64,000 nucleotides of DNA from Manduca sexta (GCF_014839805.1 NC_051119.1:9665245-9729244), one strand, 5' to 3'; shown: positions 13,201-28,000, numbered from the stretch's first letter. Translations and numbers: made by a program. The notes: generated by a model from the letters alone, not told the origin.

Positions 13201-16200
13201 ATATATGCGACTTTATTTAATAATTAAATATTCTCATGTACCTTGACTTATCATAAGTGCAACTATGTTCGCCTATGTGATAAATAAATCATTTTATTTT
13301 GTTTATTTAACCACGCATGGGGTACATAAAATGTAAAACTTTGCACATCAGTGAAGTTTACATACAAACGAACTATATAAAATAGTTGATAAATTAAAAA
13401 CCGATATCGTTAATATGTTTACTTCGTCTCTAAGGCAAAACATACCTTATTGTCAGGTGTGAAGAATGTGTATTTGTTGTTATTGTCATGGAGGAAGAAC
13501 AACACGTCAGTGAGCACTATGACGAGTAGGGTCTGCATCTTGCTGCGGCCCTGCATCAGGGTTGCCACGCCTTCAAACCTGATGAAAAAATAATTATGAA
13601 TTAGGTACGATATCTCAATTGTTTTTTTTTTGGTGAAATAAAAACATAGTATTTTTTAAAGCACATGTCAATGTCATTCATCCAATGAAAGTTATCTGAA
13701 GATCCTCTTATTCAAATTATTGGAAATTGATACTGGACTTGTATGTTAAATTTATCTAATCCACAGTGCGAGTGTTAATACTTATAACAGTTTTATGTGT
13801 AGCAGGAGTATAAAAATAAAGCTACATATATTTTTTTGTTATTGCTTTGAATTGCGAGACGAACTTGCCGTTCGCCTGATGGTAAGCGATACGACCGCCC
13901 ATAAACAGCAGAAACACCATCCACTACCTTGAAATACAATGTATTGTTTCGTAGACTCTCACATATGAGAGACCTAACATCAGTAAATGAAAGCATTAAA
14001 TTAGATAATAAAAGCATTCGATTCGAGCCCTTTTTTGCCTGTACCACATTTCCATAGATAATATTTCGACGAACAAAAAAAAAAACAAAATACAGCATAC
14101 TCACTTCAAACTCCTGTTTCCTTGCAGTATGGCGCTCTTCTTGAACTTGCGGCCTCTGAAGTTAGCGAACGATTTGGCGTCGATCCGATGGTATATCTCC
14201 AGCTTGCGGTCCTCTCGCTCTTTCGCTGCGACTTGGTTATCCACGTCCACTAGGATCTCCTAAAGATTATAAAATAATGAATTAGAATATTGATAATTAG
14301 ATCGTACACTAACTAAGCGAAGTTTCAATCATTACGCTGACAGTTACTGCATTTTTATATGAATAATATATAGCATCACGCCTCTATCTGATAGGTGTAG
14401 GCAGAGACTATGTATTTCAAATTTACTATTTCTTATGCTTCCACCACTTTCATCAACCCTCTTATGCATTCGAGTATCGAGAATATCAGATATGATATTT
14501 GAAGGTTCGGTGCGGTGGACCCCTACCGGCTTTTCCGTCCAATCACGCCTTATAAATCTTCTGCGTTGCTCTCCCATTATCGATTCTCTCCAAAGGTTGA
14601 TATTTGTTATTACATAAAAAAAAAATTACGAACTGGAACGACCAACCAAACCGGCGATAATATTCGACAAATCGTTTTATTTCAATGTTTAACATTCGCG
14701 TAAACGTAAGAAATCATTATAAAATCTTTACAACAGACCCAATACAATAATTGTAAACGTGTTATACCCAAGTTCTAAGATTATGTAGAGCGGACATTTG
14801 GAAGATTGTCACACAAAAACTTTGCGCTTTTGTGATGGTTACTCAATCTACCGTAAACGTTACTAATTGGTAATAAATTTAAGGTGATAGCTCAAGGTCC
14901 ATTTTCATACATTTTGTTTCACCTTTAATCTGGGTAACTAAACAAGTATTGGCAAGTAAAGAATTTAAATTCACGTCTAATAAAATTTCGTCATATTAAA
15001 TTTTAAAGGCCGAAATATCCATGATTATTAATTATTTTTACGTTTTTCTTTCAACTGCGAGAACTAATCACTAACTAGACGTGAATTTAAATTCTTTACT
15101 TGCCAATACTTGTTTAGTTACCCAGATTAAAGGTGAAACAAAATGTATGAAAATGGACCTTGAGGTATCGCCTTAAGAGCAAAAATGTTACTCTGATGTC
15201 CGGTCTATATATAGTTTAATGTCTTTGGTTATACCTTAACACCGCACAACGCCTTCTGTAGCAAGTCGCGTTCGTTCATATCGTCGCCCGCGGTCTTCAG
15301 CAGCGGCTCCAACAGTAGCGGGTACTTGGTTAGCCTCTGAGCTACGAACAGTACGCATTCTGGCACGCCCTGGGGACATGTTATTAATCATATTATATGA
15401 TCTATGTACATAAATGTTAGGTAGAAATTTGATTATAATATAATAATATCAGCCCTGTATTATATACTGTCCCACTGCTGGGCTTGAGTATCCTCTACTA
15501 CTGAGAGGGGTTAGGCTTTAGTCTACCACGCTGGCCTAGTGCGGATTGGTAGACTTTACACACCCTCAAAATTAGATTATCCTATAGAGAATTTCTCAGG
15601 TATGCAGGTTTCCCCACGATGTTTTCCTTCTCCGTTAAAGCAAGCGATAATTCACATAAAATATCCATAATTTTAGAATAATCAAAGGTGTGCCCTTGGG
15701 TTTTGAACCAGCGGGTATTCGTCACGGCCGTCCATTCCATAAGAACTAGGCTATCAAAATTAGATTAGCGTGGAAACAATTGACGAATTAAATTTCATGT
15801 AACATGTTTGTTTTTCCATTGTACAACATACTTATGTCCCAAGTAGTGCAGAAGGATATTTGAAAGCCATGAGGTACGGGCTCCAGACGTGAATTATAAA
15901 ATCAGTAAGGGACTGCTGCCTTTGTGGAGTGTTGAGTCGGAATATAGAGGCTTCATAATGATATTACAATGTGCATACCTTCTTCCTGAGCAGCGGGTTC
16001 TGCTGACACTTGCGTATGAAGCGCGCCAGGCGAGGCTCGCGCGCGCAGCAGTCCTTGAACACCTCCACGGCGTCGCGGTGCCGCGAGCAGAACTCACCTG
16101 GCAAATAACGATATATTCTATTTTTTTATTTCAATCCAGGAGTAAATTCACTATCATCTTTTGTGGTTAAGTCGATATTACTGTTTTTTTCAAAGATTAC

Positions 16201-19200
16201 TTAGAAATGAAACGAACGAACGGTGTTATGTTTACGGTGTGTATCTGTATGTTTGTCTGTAATATCATAACTCCTAAACGTATATATGTATTTTGATACG
16301 GATTTTTTTACCCGAAAGTTGATGTAAAATCAAATAGTTACACGATGTCCTTACATGAAATGATATTGTTGAATTGAGTGGAATATTTAGCATAGACATA
16401 TTTTACATTCCAAGACTTAACATTTTGTTTTGATTTTGTACACTTTTTAATTTGAAGTTATAATTTTTTTTTGATAATTGTTCCTTTCTAAAACAAGAAC
16501 GAAGATGTTTTTTGTACACTTTTAAATTTTAAGAATGACACTTGTTGATAAACGTTCCTTTCCAAAACAAGAACGAAGATGTTTCGTGTGAGGTGTGATG
16601 TGGCGCGTACCGTAAGCGGCCTTGAGCTTGTCCTGCGCGGGCGGCGCGAAGGTGTCGGCGAGGATGTCGGCGACGGAGGCGACGGCGGGCGCGCGGCGCT
16701 GCCTCGCGCGCAGGCGCGCCAGCAGCGCGGCGTGCAGCGCCCACAGCTCGTCCACGCGCGGGAACATGCGCCACACCTGCGCGCCGCTCACGCCGCACGA
16801 GCGCACCATGCCCGCCGCGAACATCTGCGCCGCGCACACTCATCAACATTGCTTGTCAAATCCAACCATATATTCGTCTTTACCTCTGCTAACATTGTGC
16901 CAAAAATCGTCCACGAATAACGAATATTTTCGTCAAAATCCTTGTGTATGTAAGTTTATTTCTAGTTGATAATATCATGTTGCAGCTCCGACAAAATCTC
17001 TTCGTGTAGTTATAGTGACCTTACTGCTTGCTAAATTAGAACTACTTTTTATTATTGTTAACTTATTCCAAAGCTAAAATGATATTTTCAAAAAGACAAG
17101 TATTTAATTTAATTTATTCACATAATGTCAAAATGATCCTGTATATTTTACTTCTCACTTAAATACATGCGAATGTTTTTGAAAATGTTAGAAGAAAACT
17201 AAAAAACAGCTGAACTGATTTGTATAAAATTTCGCACACGGCTAGACCATATCTTGAATGAATTCATAGGCCAGCGCCAATAAAAATCATTACATAATAC
17301 CAATGATAATGACTAACTTCAAAACTGTCAACTAACAACCTACCTAATACCTACGAACCAAAATGTAGCTTTCAAATTTAGACCATATATCTAATATGAT
17401 AAAAGTTCAACAAAAAAATAAGTTGTCCAATAGTATACCTTTTGCATAAGCCGTATGGTGAGACAATGATGTTTTTCCGTCAGAATCAGCTCGTATATGT
17501 GCTCCTGTCGCTTGGTCTCTCTGTCGCCCAGGGACCTGTGAACACACAAAACAAAGAGATTAAGAAAATCACTGTGGTAGCACAATTAAGATACAGCGCC
17601 ATCTAATCTTCATCACTGGAACTACAAGTTGAATTAATCTCTCATCTGTCAAGAGATATTGACAATTAGTAAACAACACTTAGGCGTTGTTTTTATTTCT
17701 GATCCGTGTCGATACATACTTGGCGAGTCCCTTGGGCGCGCCGGCGGCCCAGGTGTCGGGTTCGGAAGCCCCGAGCCCCAGCATGATGGCCTCCTCGCCG
17801 AGCTGGTCCGGCGTCAGGTACACTTCCGGCCACTCGCTTGCGCCCGCGTCGTCCGAAGCGCTAACAAACATACAGTAGAAATTAGATAAGCAACAAAACT
17901 TGCGGAAATTATCTTTGGCAGGCGATTTTTAAGTGGCGATAGCCTAGTTGAGTGTGGAACGGACTGCCAAGACGAATGTCCGCAGGTTCAAATCCCAAGG
18001 ACACACACCTCTGACTTTTCTAAAATCATGTGTGTATTCTCTGTGAATTTATCGTTCGCTTTAACGGTGAAGGAAAACATCGTGAGGAAACCTGCATATC
18101 TGAGAAGTTCTCTATAGGAATTTCGAAGGTGTGTGAAGTCTACCAACCCGCACTAGGCCAGCGTGGTGGACTAAGGCCTAATCCCTCTCAGTAGTAGAGG
18201 AGGCCCGTGCTCAGCAGTGGGCAAGTATATAATACAGGGCTGATATTATTATTATTATTATTAGGCGATTTATATCGTGTTATCGCGTTACGACAAGTTG
18301 ACTTGTAGATTTTAATGCTGGCAGGACTTACAACGAGTAGTTCATTTATAAAATTATTGAAATATTTCTGCTTAATACGAATGTCGAAGATATAAATTGT
18401 TGGCAGGTGCTAATGCAAGCATTGTATAATCGATATACTTACAGCGCATCAATATTTTTTTCTTTTTTATTTATCAGCGATTTGGCATCATTTTTTTTTT
18501 TATTTATTAGCGATTTTAAACTCATGTTACGAACAAAACTTGAGCGTACAGTGTTTTTTCTGCTGCATTTATTTGAATAATTTTTATACTTTCCAAGGTA
18601 GCTTGTATACGCAATTTTTTTCTCATCTAGATATCGTATATTCCTGACTTTGAACTTTCAGTAAAAGGACACCTATTTTTGTCTTTAATAAAAAATATAA
18701 AAAACTCACTTGCTCTGGTCATGTTTGTGATCCGAGCCATCTTTATCGTCATTGTAGATGTGACTCGTGCTGTAATGAGAAGTGTCCGATCAAAGTTCTA
18801 CATACTTGCGGATTTCACGCGTATGGCAACACCGCGAGTTATTTATAGAAAAAAGATTTTTTTTCTTTTTTTATTGCACTTCACAAATTATGTTCTAACA
18901 GTGTACTCAAAACTCAAAAAAAGGTGATGCCAAAATGTTTTGTTTTTTTTTTTATTAAACTAAACCTTATTTCATAACTTCCAAAACCGTGTGTTGCCAT
19001 ACGCACTTTCAAGACAAGAAATATCCAGACAGGGGCATCTCATCCGACGTAACAAATGTTATGACACATTGGGTTCAAATAACAAAAATACTTTCTTAAA
19101 CATATTTATCACAGTCATTTTTTAACATTGAATAATTTTGCAAAGCCTAAATAATAAGAAGAAGCGTAAAAACTTTCACTTATACGATCATGTAAAAAAG

Positions 19201-22200
19201 AGGCATGCAAATTTAGATAAAAGAAAAAAAAAATAAAAATTCGTCAGCACCGTGATGAATTAAAAACCAATAAATCTTGTCTGTTCAAGGTATGGTGAGC
19301 TATCGGTATTGAAAAAAAAATTTTTTTCGCCAACATACTTCTATATTCGCAGAGCAAATTTTTTAAAACCTTTCTTGTAGCTTTTTTTTAAATTAAAAAT
19401 ATTATTTTCACAACAACTTATATTACCTATTCGCACCAAATTGGCAAATGGAGGGATCTTCTATTGCCGCTGACTTAGTAGCTATTTCGTAAAGGTCTTT
19501 GCCGCTGACCTAGTAGCTAATATCCTAAACATTAAAAAAAAAGAAACCGGTTTGGAAAACATTACAATTATCCTTTACTAATGACAAATTATTCTTTCTT
19601 AATCTATAGGACACCTTGAATAGACATTAAACCTACTGTACGTAAAAGCAAAACGATAAATCGTGTAAACTTATCGAAAAAAAACTTATCAACTACAACA
19701 ACTTTATCAAGAGAAATTCCAAACTACCTCGACAATAGACAGAAAGATACACAAGTAAGGCGTTGTGGATGAATCGAGAACAATCTAGAAGAGATATATC
19801 TTGTATATAATGTGTGATGGAACACCTGCGAATCATGTCGTGTATGTCGAATTTTTGTTTTACTATCATTGACATAATTATGGCTGAGGCACATTTAGAG
19901 ATGAAAATATTTTTAGGCCACGCTGTAATAATATATATTTTTACGTTAGAGTTAGACCACTTTTATTGTATTAAGCGATGCGAATGTTCTAAATGTGCTT
20001 TTGCCTTTATTGGAGCCGAGTAATATAGAGGAAGTATCTTAACATATTTTAATTAGGTATTTACTATGTATATGGACTGTTATATTTATTAAATTTAAAT
20101 CAAAGAGGCAATAATTAGTTAAAATAGTTCATATATAACTAAGCTCCAATACACAAGAAATAAAGTCACGTGATAGGACTCGATAACTTATTGTAAAATC
20201 AACGAAACAGTAACTAAAATCATAAGTTCGATTCTAAACAGCTAATTGAAATCGACGTACAATCATGTTTATAGCCTTTCTCGGTATTCAGATAACATAA
20301 CTGACAATAGTACACAGCGGTACAATAATAGCGGATCTTCAAATGCTTTCAATTCAAAGATCGATTACTTGATCAATAATCCACTATTAAAGTAATGGCC
20401 CGAGTCAAAATCGGAATCCGTTTTACAAAATAGTAATCCCATAATTACTTATGTCGATATTAAATGCCTTTATCGACAAACTATCTGTCCTTCTGGGTAT
20501 AAAAATGAATCGATATTAGAGTAATAATAAAATAATATTAACCTGGAAAATCAAAACTGATTGGTGATCCTTTGAGAGGCAGAAAATTTATCGATAACGA
20601 CATAAATCAACATCGAAAACAATGCCACAGAGAGACCGCGTGTTCGACACAAAGACAGAGCGAGATAGAAACAACGGATGACTGTGAATGTATGTATGAT
20701 GGAGAGAGATAGAAAGGCGTGGCGGAGTCAGCATTCCCGCAACTTACTGGACGCCGAGCTTTGTGGCGACGCGTCGCCACGGCGAGTAACATCCCGTCGA
20801 GCCCTTCTTGCTGCGCGGCGGACGAACCAACAATACACGTGTACATATGTGTGCGCACACACTATATTTAACTTAGCTTGTGTCGCGAGCGAAACTATCC
20901 AGGTGGGAGTGTGTGTGTACTCGATTTTTTTTTTGTTATTTTTAAATATGATAAAAAAATCATACTCGGTTACAATAAGTAGGGATGTTAAAATGTCGAT
21001 AGATATATCCAGAGATTTTTTAGAATAAATTATCAGAATAATTAGGATACTAGCTTCGATGATTTTACTATCACCTCAATAGTTCCACAAGATATGTGTC
21101 AGAATATCCCGCTCACCGAAAATAAACATAAAGTGTAGCTAGAGGAGTATCGATAACGTAAACGTATAGTAAAAATATACAAAAAAAAAATATGTACAGA
21201 AAAAGAAGAGTAGCAATGCTACAAAGCAAACAATACTGTAGACGGTAAAGTGTAATAATATGTAGAAAAATATCTTATAAATCAACAGTAGAGTATCACA
21301 TACTTGTGTATCCTTATGGTTAAATTAAAACGTAAACCTGCATGACACGGAACTGTTCAGTCTATCCTTGTATCATCCGTGTATTGCGATCGGACTTATA
21401 AAATAATATCGAGGTTACATCTAAATAAAATAAAAAATCGACTCGATTTTAGAATCAATAACACACTTGGATTAATCGATAGTTTTTCTTTTTTAGGTAT
21501 AACCTCGAAAACGTGTTTGTACATTATCGCACGCAAATCAAACACAAAATGCATTAGCGTAAAACGGCGTCGCCATCGTTCACTATCGTGTCACAATGCC
21601 AATGCACATTTGCAACAATAAAATAAAGCGGCAAAATATATGCTAGTCAAACTTTACTGCACACTTTTATATTTTGTATTTAATGTGGTTCACTGACAAT
21701 GTAGAATGTGTTAATATGTTATCTTACATTTACAAATAATTCATTTATTCGATTGATATATTAAAACTATTTTAGCCCATTTGACAACGTCGATAACGTG
21801 TATGGCTGATATTAAAAATATCGATATTTATTCAAATTATTATCACTTAGTACAATGATAATAAAATAAAGGTTATGTTTCGGTTACAAAATAAATTTAT
21901 CGATAACTGTAAACTGTGTCTTTAATAGTAGAATGAACCTTTGCTCTTGTATCCAATTTGATAATTATGTGAATGTTTTTAATGTCGATAAATACGTCAC
22001 TCACTTACCTATTGCTTTGTGACTGTCCCGACACGGAGCTTCTCTTACTGCTTTTACCGCTGTTCGCACTCAACGACTTCCCGACTGACGTCTGTTGGAA
22101 ATTATTATAGAAATCTAACATTAAATTATCGATGTAGATTAAATTAATAGCATATAAATTAGCTTCATTTCTAGTGATTTCATTTGAAAACAATCGAATC

Positions 22201-25031
22201 TGTCAAGATTTTTAATAAGATTTGTAAACTAATATAAAAAGAGTTTTAACTACAAAAAATTACGTGATATATTTTTTTTCCAATTTTGCTAAATTATACA
22301 TAACGAATATTATAACCATGTAGAAAAGTTGTTTATTATACATATAATAAATCATGACGGACCTTAGAGGACTTGGGTTTGTTACACTCAACGATGTAGT
22401 CCTTGCAGCCAGGCTGGTGCACCGTCAGCGTGCAATCTGAAATGATAAAGAGTATAAGGATATTGATATAGTTAAGTTTAATTAGCTCCTTAACAGATAA
22501 TGCAAATACATTTGTATTTATATAAATATTATAATTTCTTATTATGTCCAGTAGTTACACTGACTACAATGATCTTCAAACCAAAAATCAACAGTGACTA
22601 CACACTGCTGCTTGGTGGCAGAAATAGACATTGCGGTGATACCTACCCAGACGGACTGTGACAAATGAGAGATCTACCACCAATTATATATAACTAAGTT
22701 GTTTGGGCTTTAGCAGATGGAACCCTTCAGGTGGAATTTTTCAGTGGCTACTTGTAAACCCTACGATTGTGGACTTATTGGATTTATACGAGTATATCCA
22801 AATCCCATCAATTTTTTTTTATAAATAAATATTTGTTTTAAGAAATGTGTTTACTCTCGCAGTAGACGGCGGGCGCGGGCGCGAGCGCTCGCGAGCACCA
22901 GTCACAGTCGCCCGCGTTGCTCGCCGCCGCCCACGAGTGCGTCGCCTTGCGGGACTTGTCCTGCGAACATTGTGCTTACTGTTATCATATCATGTACATT
23001 GGAGAATAAAAAAATAGATTACATAGCAGTCGATAAATTAAACGAAAATGCGGTTCTAATGCGGACACCCTTTAACCATACTCGTCTTACGTGCCAGGCA
23101 AAACAGACCCTTATATACAATGTAATACAAATTAATTTCTAGTCAAAATTACCTTCTTCTTCCTGAAGAATAAGCTGCCTCGTTTTCGACGTTTTTCGCC
23201 ATGATGATCGTACGCAGCCCTGGTGAAAACAAAAAAAGTACAATCACAATACAATGCAAGTAATTATAGTGCACTCATCGGTACTGTTACAAAAATGTAA
23301 ACAAATATCTAGCCACTTTTGATATTAATCCTTTTTAGGGTATTTTATTTCTGTCACGATCTCAATAAACGATCTTAAATAACAACTGAAGTAGGTTTGA
23401 CAAGCTCATATTGATCGCTTCACTTTTAGCATTGATTTGAAGTTAGCTATCGTGTACTGAAATCAGCTATTAGACCACTTTAAACTTGTGATATACATAC
23501 TAGCTATTTTTATATCAGCATTGCACTTAATACAATAAACTATGTGGGTACATATTTGTTTACATTTCGATAACTAACATAATATTATAAACAAATTATT
23601 GCATCAGAAAACCATGCAATTTATAAGAATCTCTAGTGATCATACGAACACATTAAGCGAAGCTTGTGCATTAGCATGCTAAGTCGTAGGTGAAATGTAC
23701 TTTATAGCGCTCTCTATCATACTTACATTGTTCCTGCGAACTCGCTCAAGATTTACCCGTATTTCATTGTTGACTGTTTTGTCAATTTCTATTTCAAATG
23801 AAAGAGTCAAAACAGTGTAAATACATTTTTTTATAAATCGAAACCACATTTATCGATAGTCACAACCCTAATAATAGAGATGTGAGCTCCCGTCATTCCG
23901 TCGTCGGTATCGATACAGTATAAACACTCACTGTTCTAAGAACGCCAACCGGTGCAAGCCCAAGTGTTCCTGGTGCGTGTTATTCCTGCGGCCGGGCGCG
24001 GCGGCGGCGCCGACGGTGGCCGCGGACGCGTCCTCCTCGCTTTCCGTCTCGCTCACACCTCTGCCAGACAAGCTAACACCGAGCGGGACAAATACAATAA
24101 GGAACTATCGTGCTGTTTATCGATATCGAATCTTGATAACACTTCCATGTATTAACAATTATGAAATTATATGAAAATATCAGTATTGAAAATTTTAAGG
24201 TATAATTAATTATTGGTATAGAAAATTTAAATACTCGATGTAAAATATGAAATTGTGGAACTAAATTTATTTAATAGTATCATATTTTTTATTCAGCACG
24301 ATAATTCCAAATTTGATGTGCAAAAAACAAAATAAGAAAATCGATCAGTTTTGCCGTATTCACTGATTCTGTGCATTTTATGAAAATTAAATAGCGAAGC
24401 GAACAGTGCGAATAAAAACATTGACTCACGCATGCTCAAAATGTAAAGGATTAGTCTGATTTAAAATGTAAAGGATTATTGTATTTTGTATAAGAAAAAA
24501 AACCTGCAGTACATGTTATGAATCAGAATAATCCTTTTAGAATTTCATGCTGTGTTCATTTTCTTGAAATGTTATTTTTAACATTTAGCAATGTATTTGT
24601 AAATGTCGATAGTATACTTTTTGCATGTATCACTAGCAGTAGTTTAAAAGTTCAATATGATGTGTAGAAATTATTAAATTTTTTAATATTGTTTCTTTTG
24701 TCTTAGCAACAGAGAATACTTTACTTTGACGAATGATTCCTAGCGTTAGGTGGATTGATGTCAGGGTACAAACTGGAAAATAGTGTATTTTTGTACAGTG
24801 AGTCAGTGAAGAATATGTATAGCCGTCGCCGATAACACAATATCGTAACAATACAGAATTGATAGAAAATCAAAGCACGCACCAAACGCATCTTGAATTA
24901 GGAACAAGAATAAATTTAATTGAAAAATTCTACCACCGCCACTGTCATTTGTTTATGAAAAAAAAAAGTTTTTAAACACTCTTGTAAATTCTGGATTATT
25001 GAAATTGTCGGTTTTAACATAAGCGACGGTA

Positions 25032-25094
<63 letters not shown>

Positions 25095-28000
25095 ACGTAC
25101 GCGGAGACGGGCGGCGCGGGCGCCGGCGGCTGCACGGCGGCGACGATGCTGGGCGTGGACACGCTCTTCTGCAGCGGCAGCCGCGCCGCCAGCCGCGCGC
25201 CCTCCGCCGCGCCCGCCATCGCGCCCGACCGCAGCGCCGCCGTCACCTTCTCGAAGTCCTTCTGCACGCACACACATACGATAACCACAATTCAATATTT
25301 TTATGCAAGTATGGAACATCCTGCACACACACACATACACTCATAAGATAACGACAATTCAATATTTTTATGCAAGTATGTAACATCCCACTGAACACCA
25401 TGGTTTAATTAACTCTATGACTTATCTGTTCCTTTTTAATTACAACACAGTTATTCTAATGACCCTCAGGGGATTGTCTATATTTTTTTTACTTCCATCC
25501 AATCACAAGGTATATTTTGAAGTAATAATACTTTACAATAAAAATACTTTAATCTGTACTACGTCGTTTTAAGATTCTTAAGGGTCAACACATTATTGGA
25601 AAATATAGCTTGACTACTTTTGGTCTCCAAGGCGACACTTATACATATATAAATTTATTTTCTGTTGAATACTATTGTTTACATACGAGAATAGGACACA
25701 AGTATTTATTTTGTGTATTCATTAGTGTACACAGATTTAGCCGGTCATTAGGAAATAAATATTACAGTTTTTGTATATTATACGAAATACCTATAGTTAT
25801 GTATTGTTACTGTTGTAAACTCTTACCAGCTCTAGTATAAACCTCTGTGGTTTGATAGCTGCTATTATTGTGTAATTGTTGTATTTTTGTGTAAACAATA
25901 AATAAAAAAAGTACTCACAGCGAGATCATTATCGTTGAGCGAGTGCGTGGAGTGACGCACGGGGCGCGGCACCTCCCCCTCGGACTCCATCGACGACAGC
26001 GACGCGCTGTGGCCGTTTAGCGTACTACAATACGTAATATTTTTTTCTTTTTAGCTATTCAGTGTACTACAAACCATCATATATTTATATTTTTTAAACT
26101 ATTATTATCAATAAATTAATTCTGTTAAAATAGTTGTTAAAACTGCATGGATTCAAATATAATTTTATACTCCAACCCAAGATCTGGACGAACATTAGCT
26201 ACTTTTAAGATTACTTCCTCATATGTTTAAGCAGACTTAAAAATTTTACATCTGACTTTCTATAAATACCCCCATCAGACATGGTTCCAGTGGCGAAGCG
26301 TCCATACAATCCGATTCATACCGTCTTCCCTTTTAGGTTTGTCTTAGTTTTTTTTTCTGTTAAATTGGCCGCGTTATTTTAACTGAAGAATTTTTGTTTG
26401 CCTCGGGTTTTGAAAAATTCCACTCTTCGCCACTGCATGGTTCTACACTTCCCTCTTTATCGAACTCTTCATACCCGCTATATATTGAAATTCGTAACTC
26501 TATGGAGTCTACTGTACCCACCTGCGCTGCCTGTGCGCGTCGTGCAGCCTCGCGCTGGGGTCGAGCGCGGCCCAGGAGCTGCGCCGGCCCTCGTCGCGCC
26601 GCTCCCACAGTCCCCACTGCCGCGACTCGCCTAGGAAACACGACACTAATATCACCGGTCACACACTGCACTCTCGTGTGTTATTGATATAAGCAATCAA
26701 CTAACACTATAAGCTTTTAGTAATGTGCTAGATGTCTTCTACTGAATGTATATACAGGGTCATTTTGACTTTGCGTTACTAAATTAAACCAAATAATCGT
26801 CTTCACCTTTGCTGACATTGTGCCAAAAATAATCCATTAATAACGAATATTTTCACCGGAAGTCCTGGTTTTAGTTTTCTGATTTTTTGATTATTTTGTA
26901 ATTTAATGCGAATTTGGCGTGTGCATGTGTGTATTTCTGACTGAAAGTATGATGTTGCCACCGCGACGGGATCTCTGAGAGTAGCAGTAGCGGCAGTAGG
27001 ACGCGTAATATTTAAGTTACTTTTTATTAATATAATCTTAATTATATAATATCTTGTACAGAAAACGTTAACTTTAAAACGAATCATTTTTTTAGCCAGG
27101 CTATACAAAACCCATCATCGTATTGAAATACACTAGTGGCACTGGTGATAAGGCTCATAATATCTAGATTTTTTTTTTATCTTTATTTAAGGTGCTTAGT
27201 CGTTATTTCACGACTATGAACACTAGCTTAAATTATGCTGTTTACGCCACAATCAGATGTCAAATCTATTGACTCTACGACGGAAATAGAGTGAAACGAA
27301 AGGCTGTCAAAAATTTCTTTATTTAAGGTGCTTCGTCGTTACTTCATGACTACAAACACTAGCTAAAATTATGCTGTTTACGCCACAATCAAATGTCTTA
27401 TCTAGCGACTCTATGATTGCGATAGAGTGAAACGAAATGCTGTCAAAAATAATAACAATGTAAGTATAATTAAAAACAACCATTCTAATTGTCCATGTTA
27501 ATTTGCCACTTTTAGATTACACAATAACATGTTGTATGCGAGTATCTTTACATCTTTTCCCACGTCATACATTTGCAGTTACCGTTATGTTTTTCCTGTG
27601 TTTATGTAAAAATCACATGTTTAAAAATAAAACTTCACAGTTACTAATAATACCAGCTTTTGCTCGTGACTCTGCTTACATGAAAAGGTTTTCCGGTATA
27701 TAATTGAGCTTATATTTTAAGTTAGACCTATAGCTATACATCGGTGGACACCGCATTCAATTCCAAGCAGTAGTTTTTGCGTGATGCGTGTACAAACATA
27801 CAGACATCAACTCTAAAAACTGTTGTTTAGGCTTCTGTTGCTTTAATAAAGACCCTTATATTAGTTTTTGTTCAATATCTATAATGTACGTCTCCGCCTC
27901 TTACAATTTTTTATATGCATAGTTTTAAGCATTACCATTATGGCTCTTTGTTATATAACTTGCTGTAATGTTTTTATATATTAATCCTTTTTTTTTTTCA

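Larger units (their letters stand above)
11453..13445 (-). other. Intron between RhoGEF exons 21 and 22
   Basis: A 2-kb intron interrupting the PH domain coding sequence. The middle is filled by a repeat D fragment (about 11880-12010), a non-LTR-like 3' fragment and its 123-bp tandem array (12085-13080). The rest is plain AT-rich sequence. Confidence 0.6.

Noticed and set aside
16611..16824. ARHGEF11/12 (PDZ-RhoGEF, fly RhoGEF2) as the family
   Set aside because: No PDZ or RGS-like domain precedes the C1, and the PH sequence (VREKAG..., PEMFEL, WIHAIR) fits the ARHGEF2/18/AKAP13 group better.
27655..27790. A coding exon suggested by a short open frame
   Set aside because: The sequence matches the family E repeat type (TTTTGCTCGTGACTCTGCTT) and lacks splice signals.
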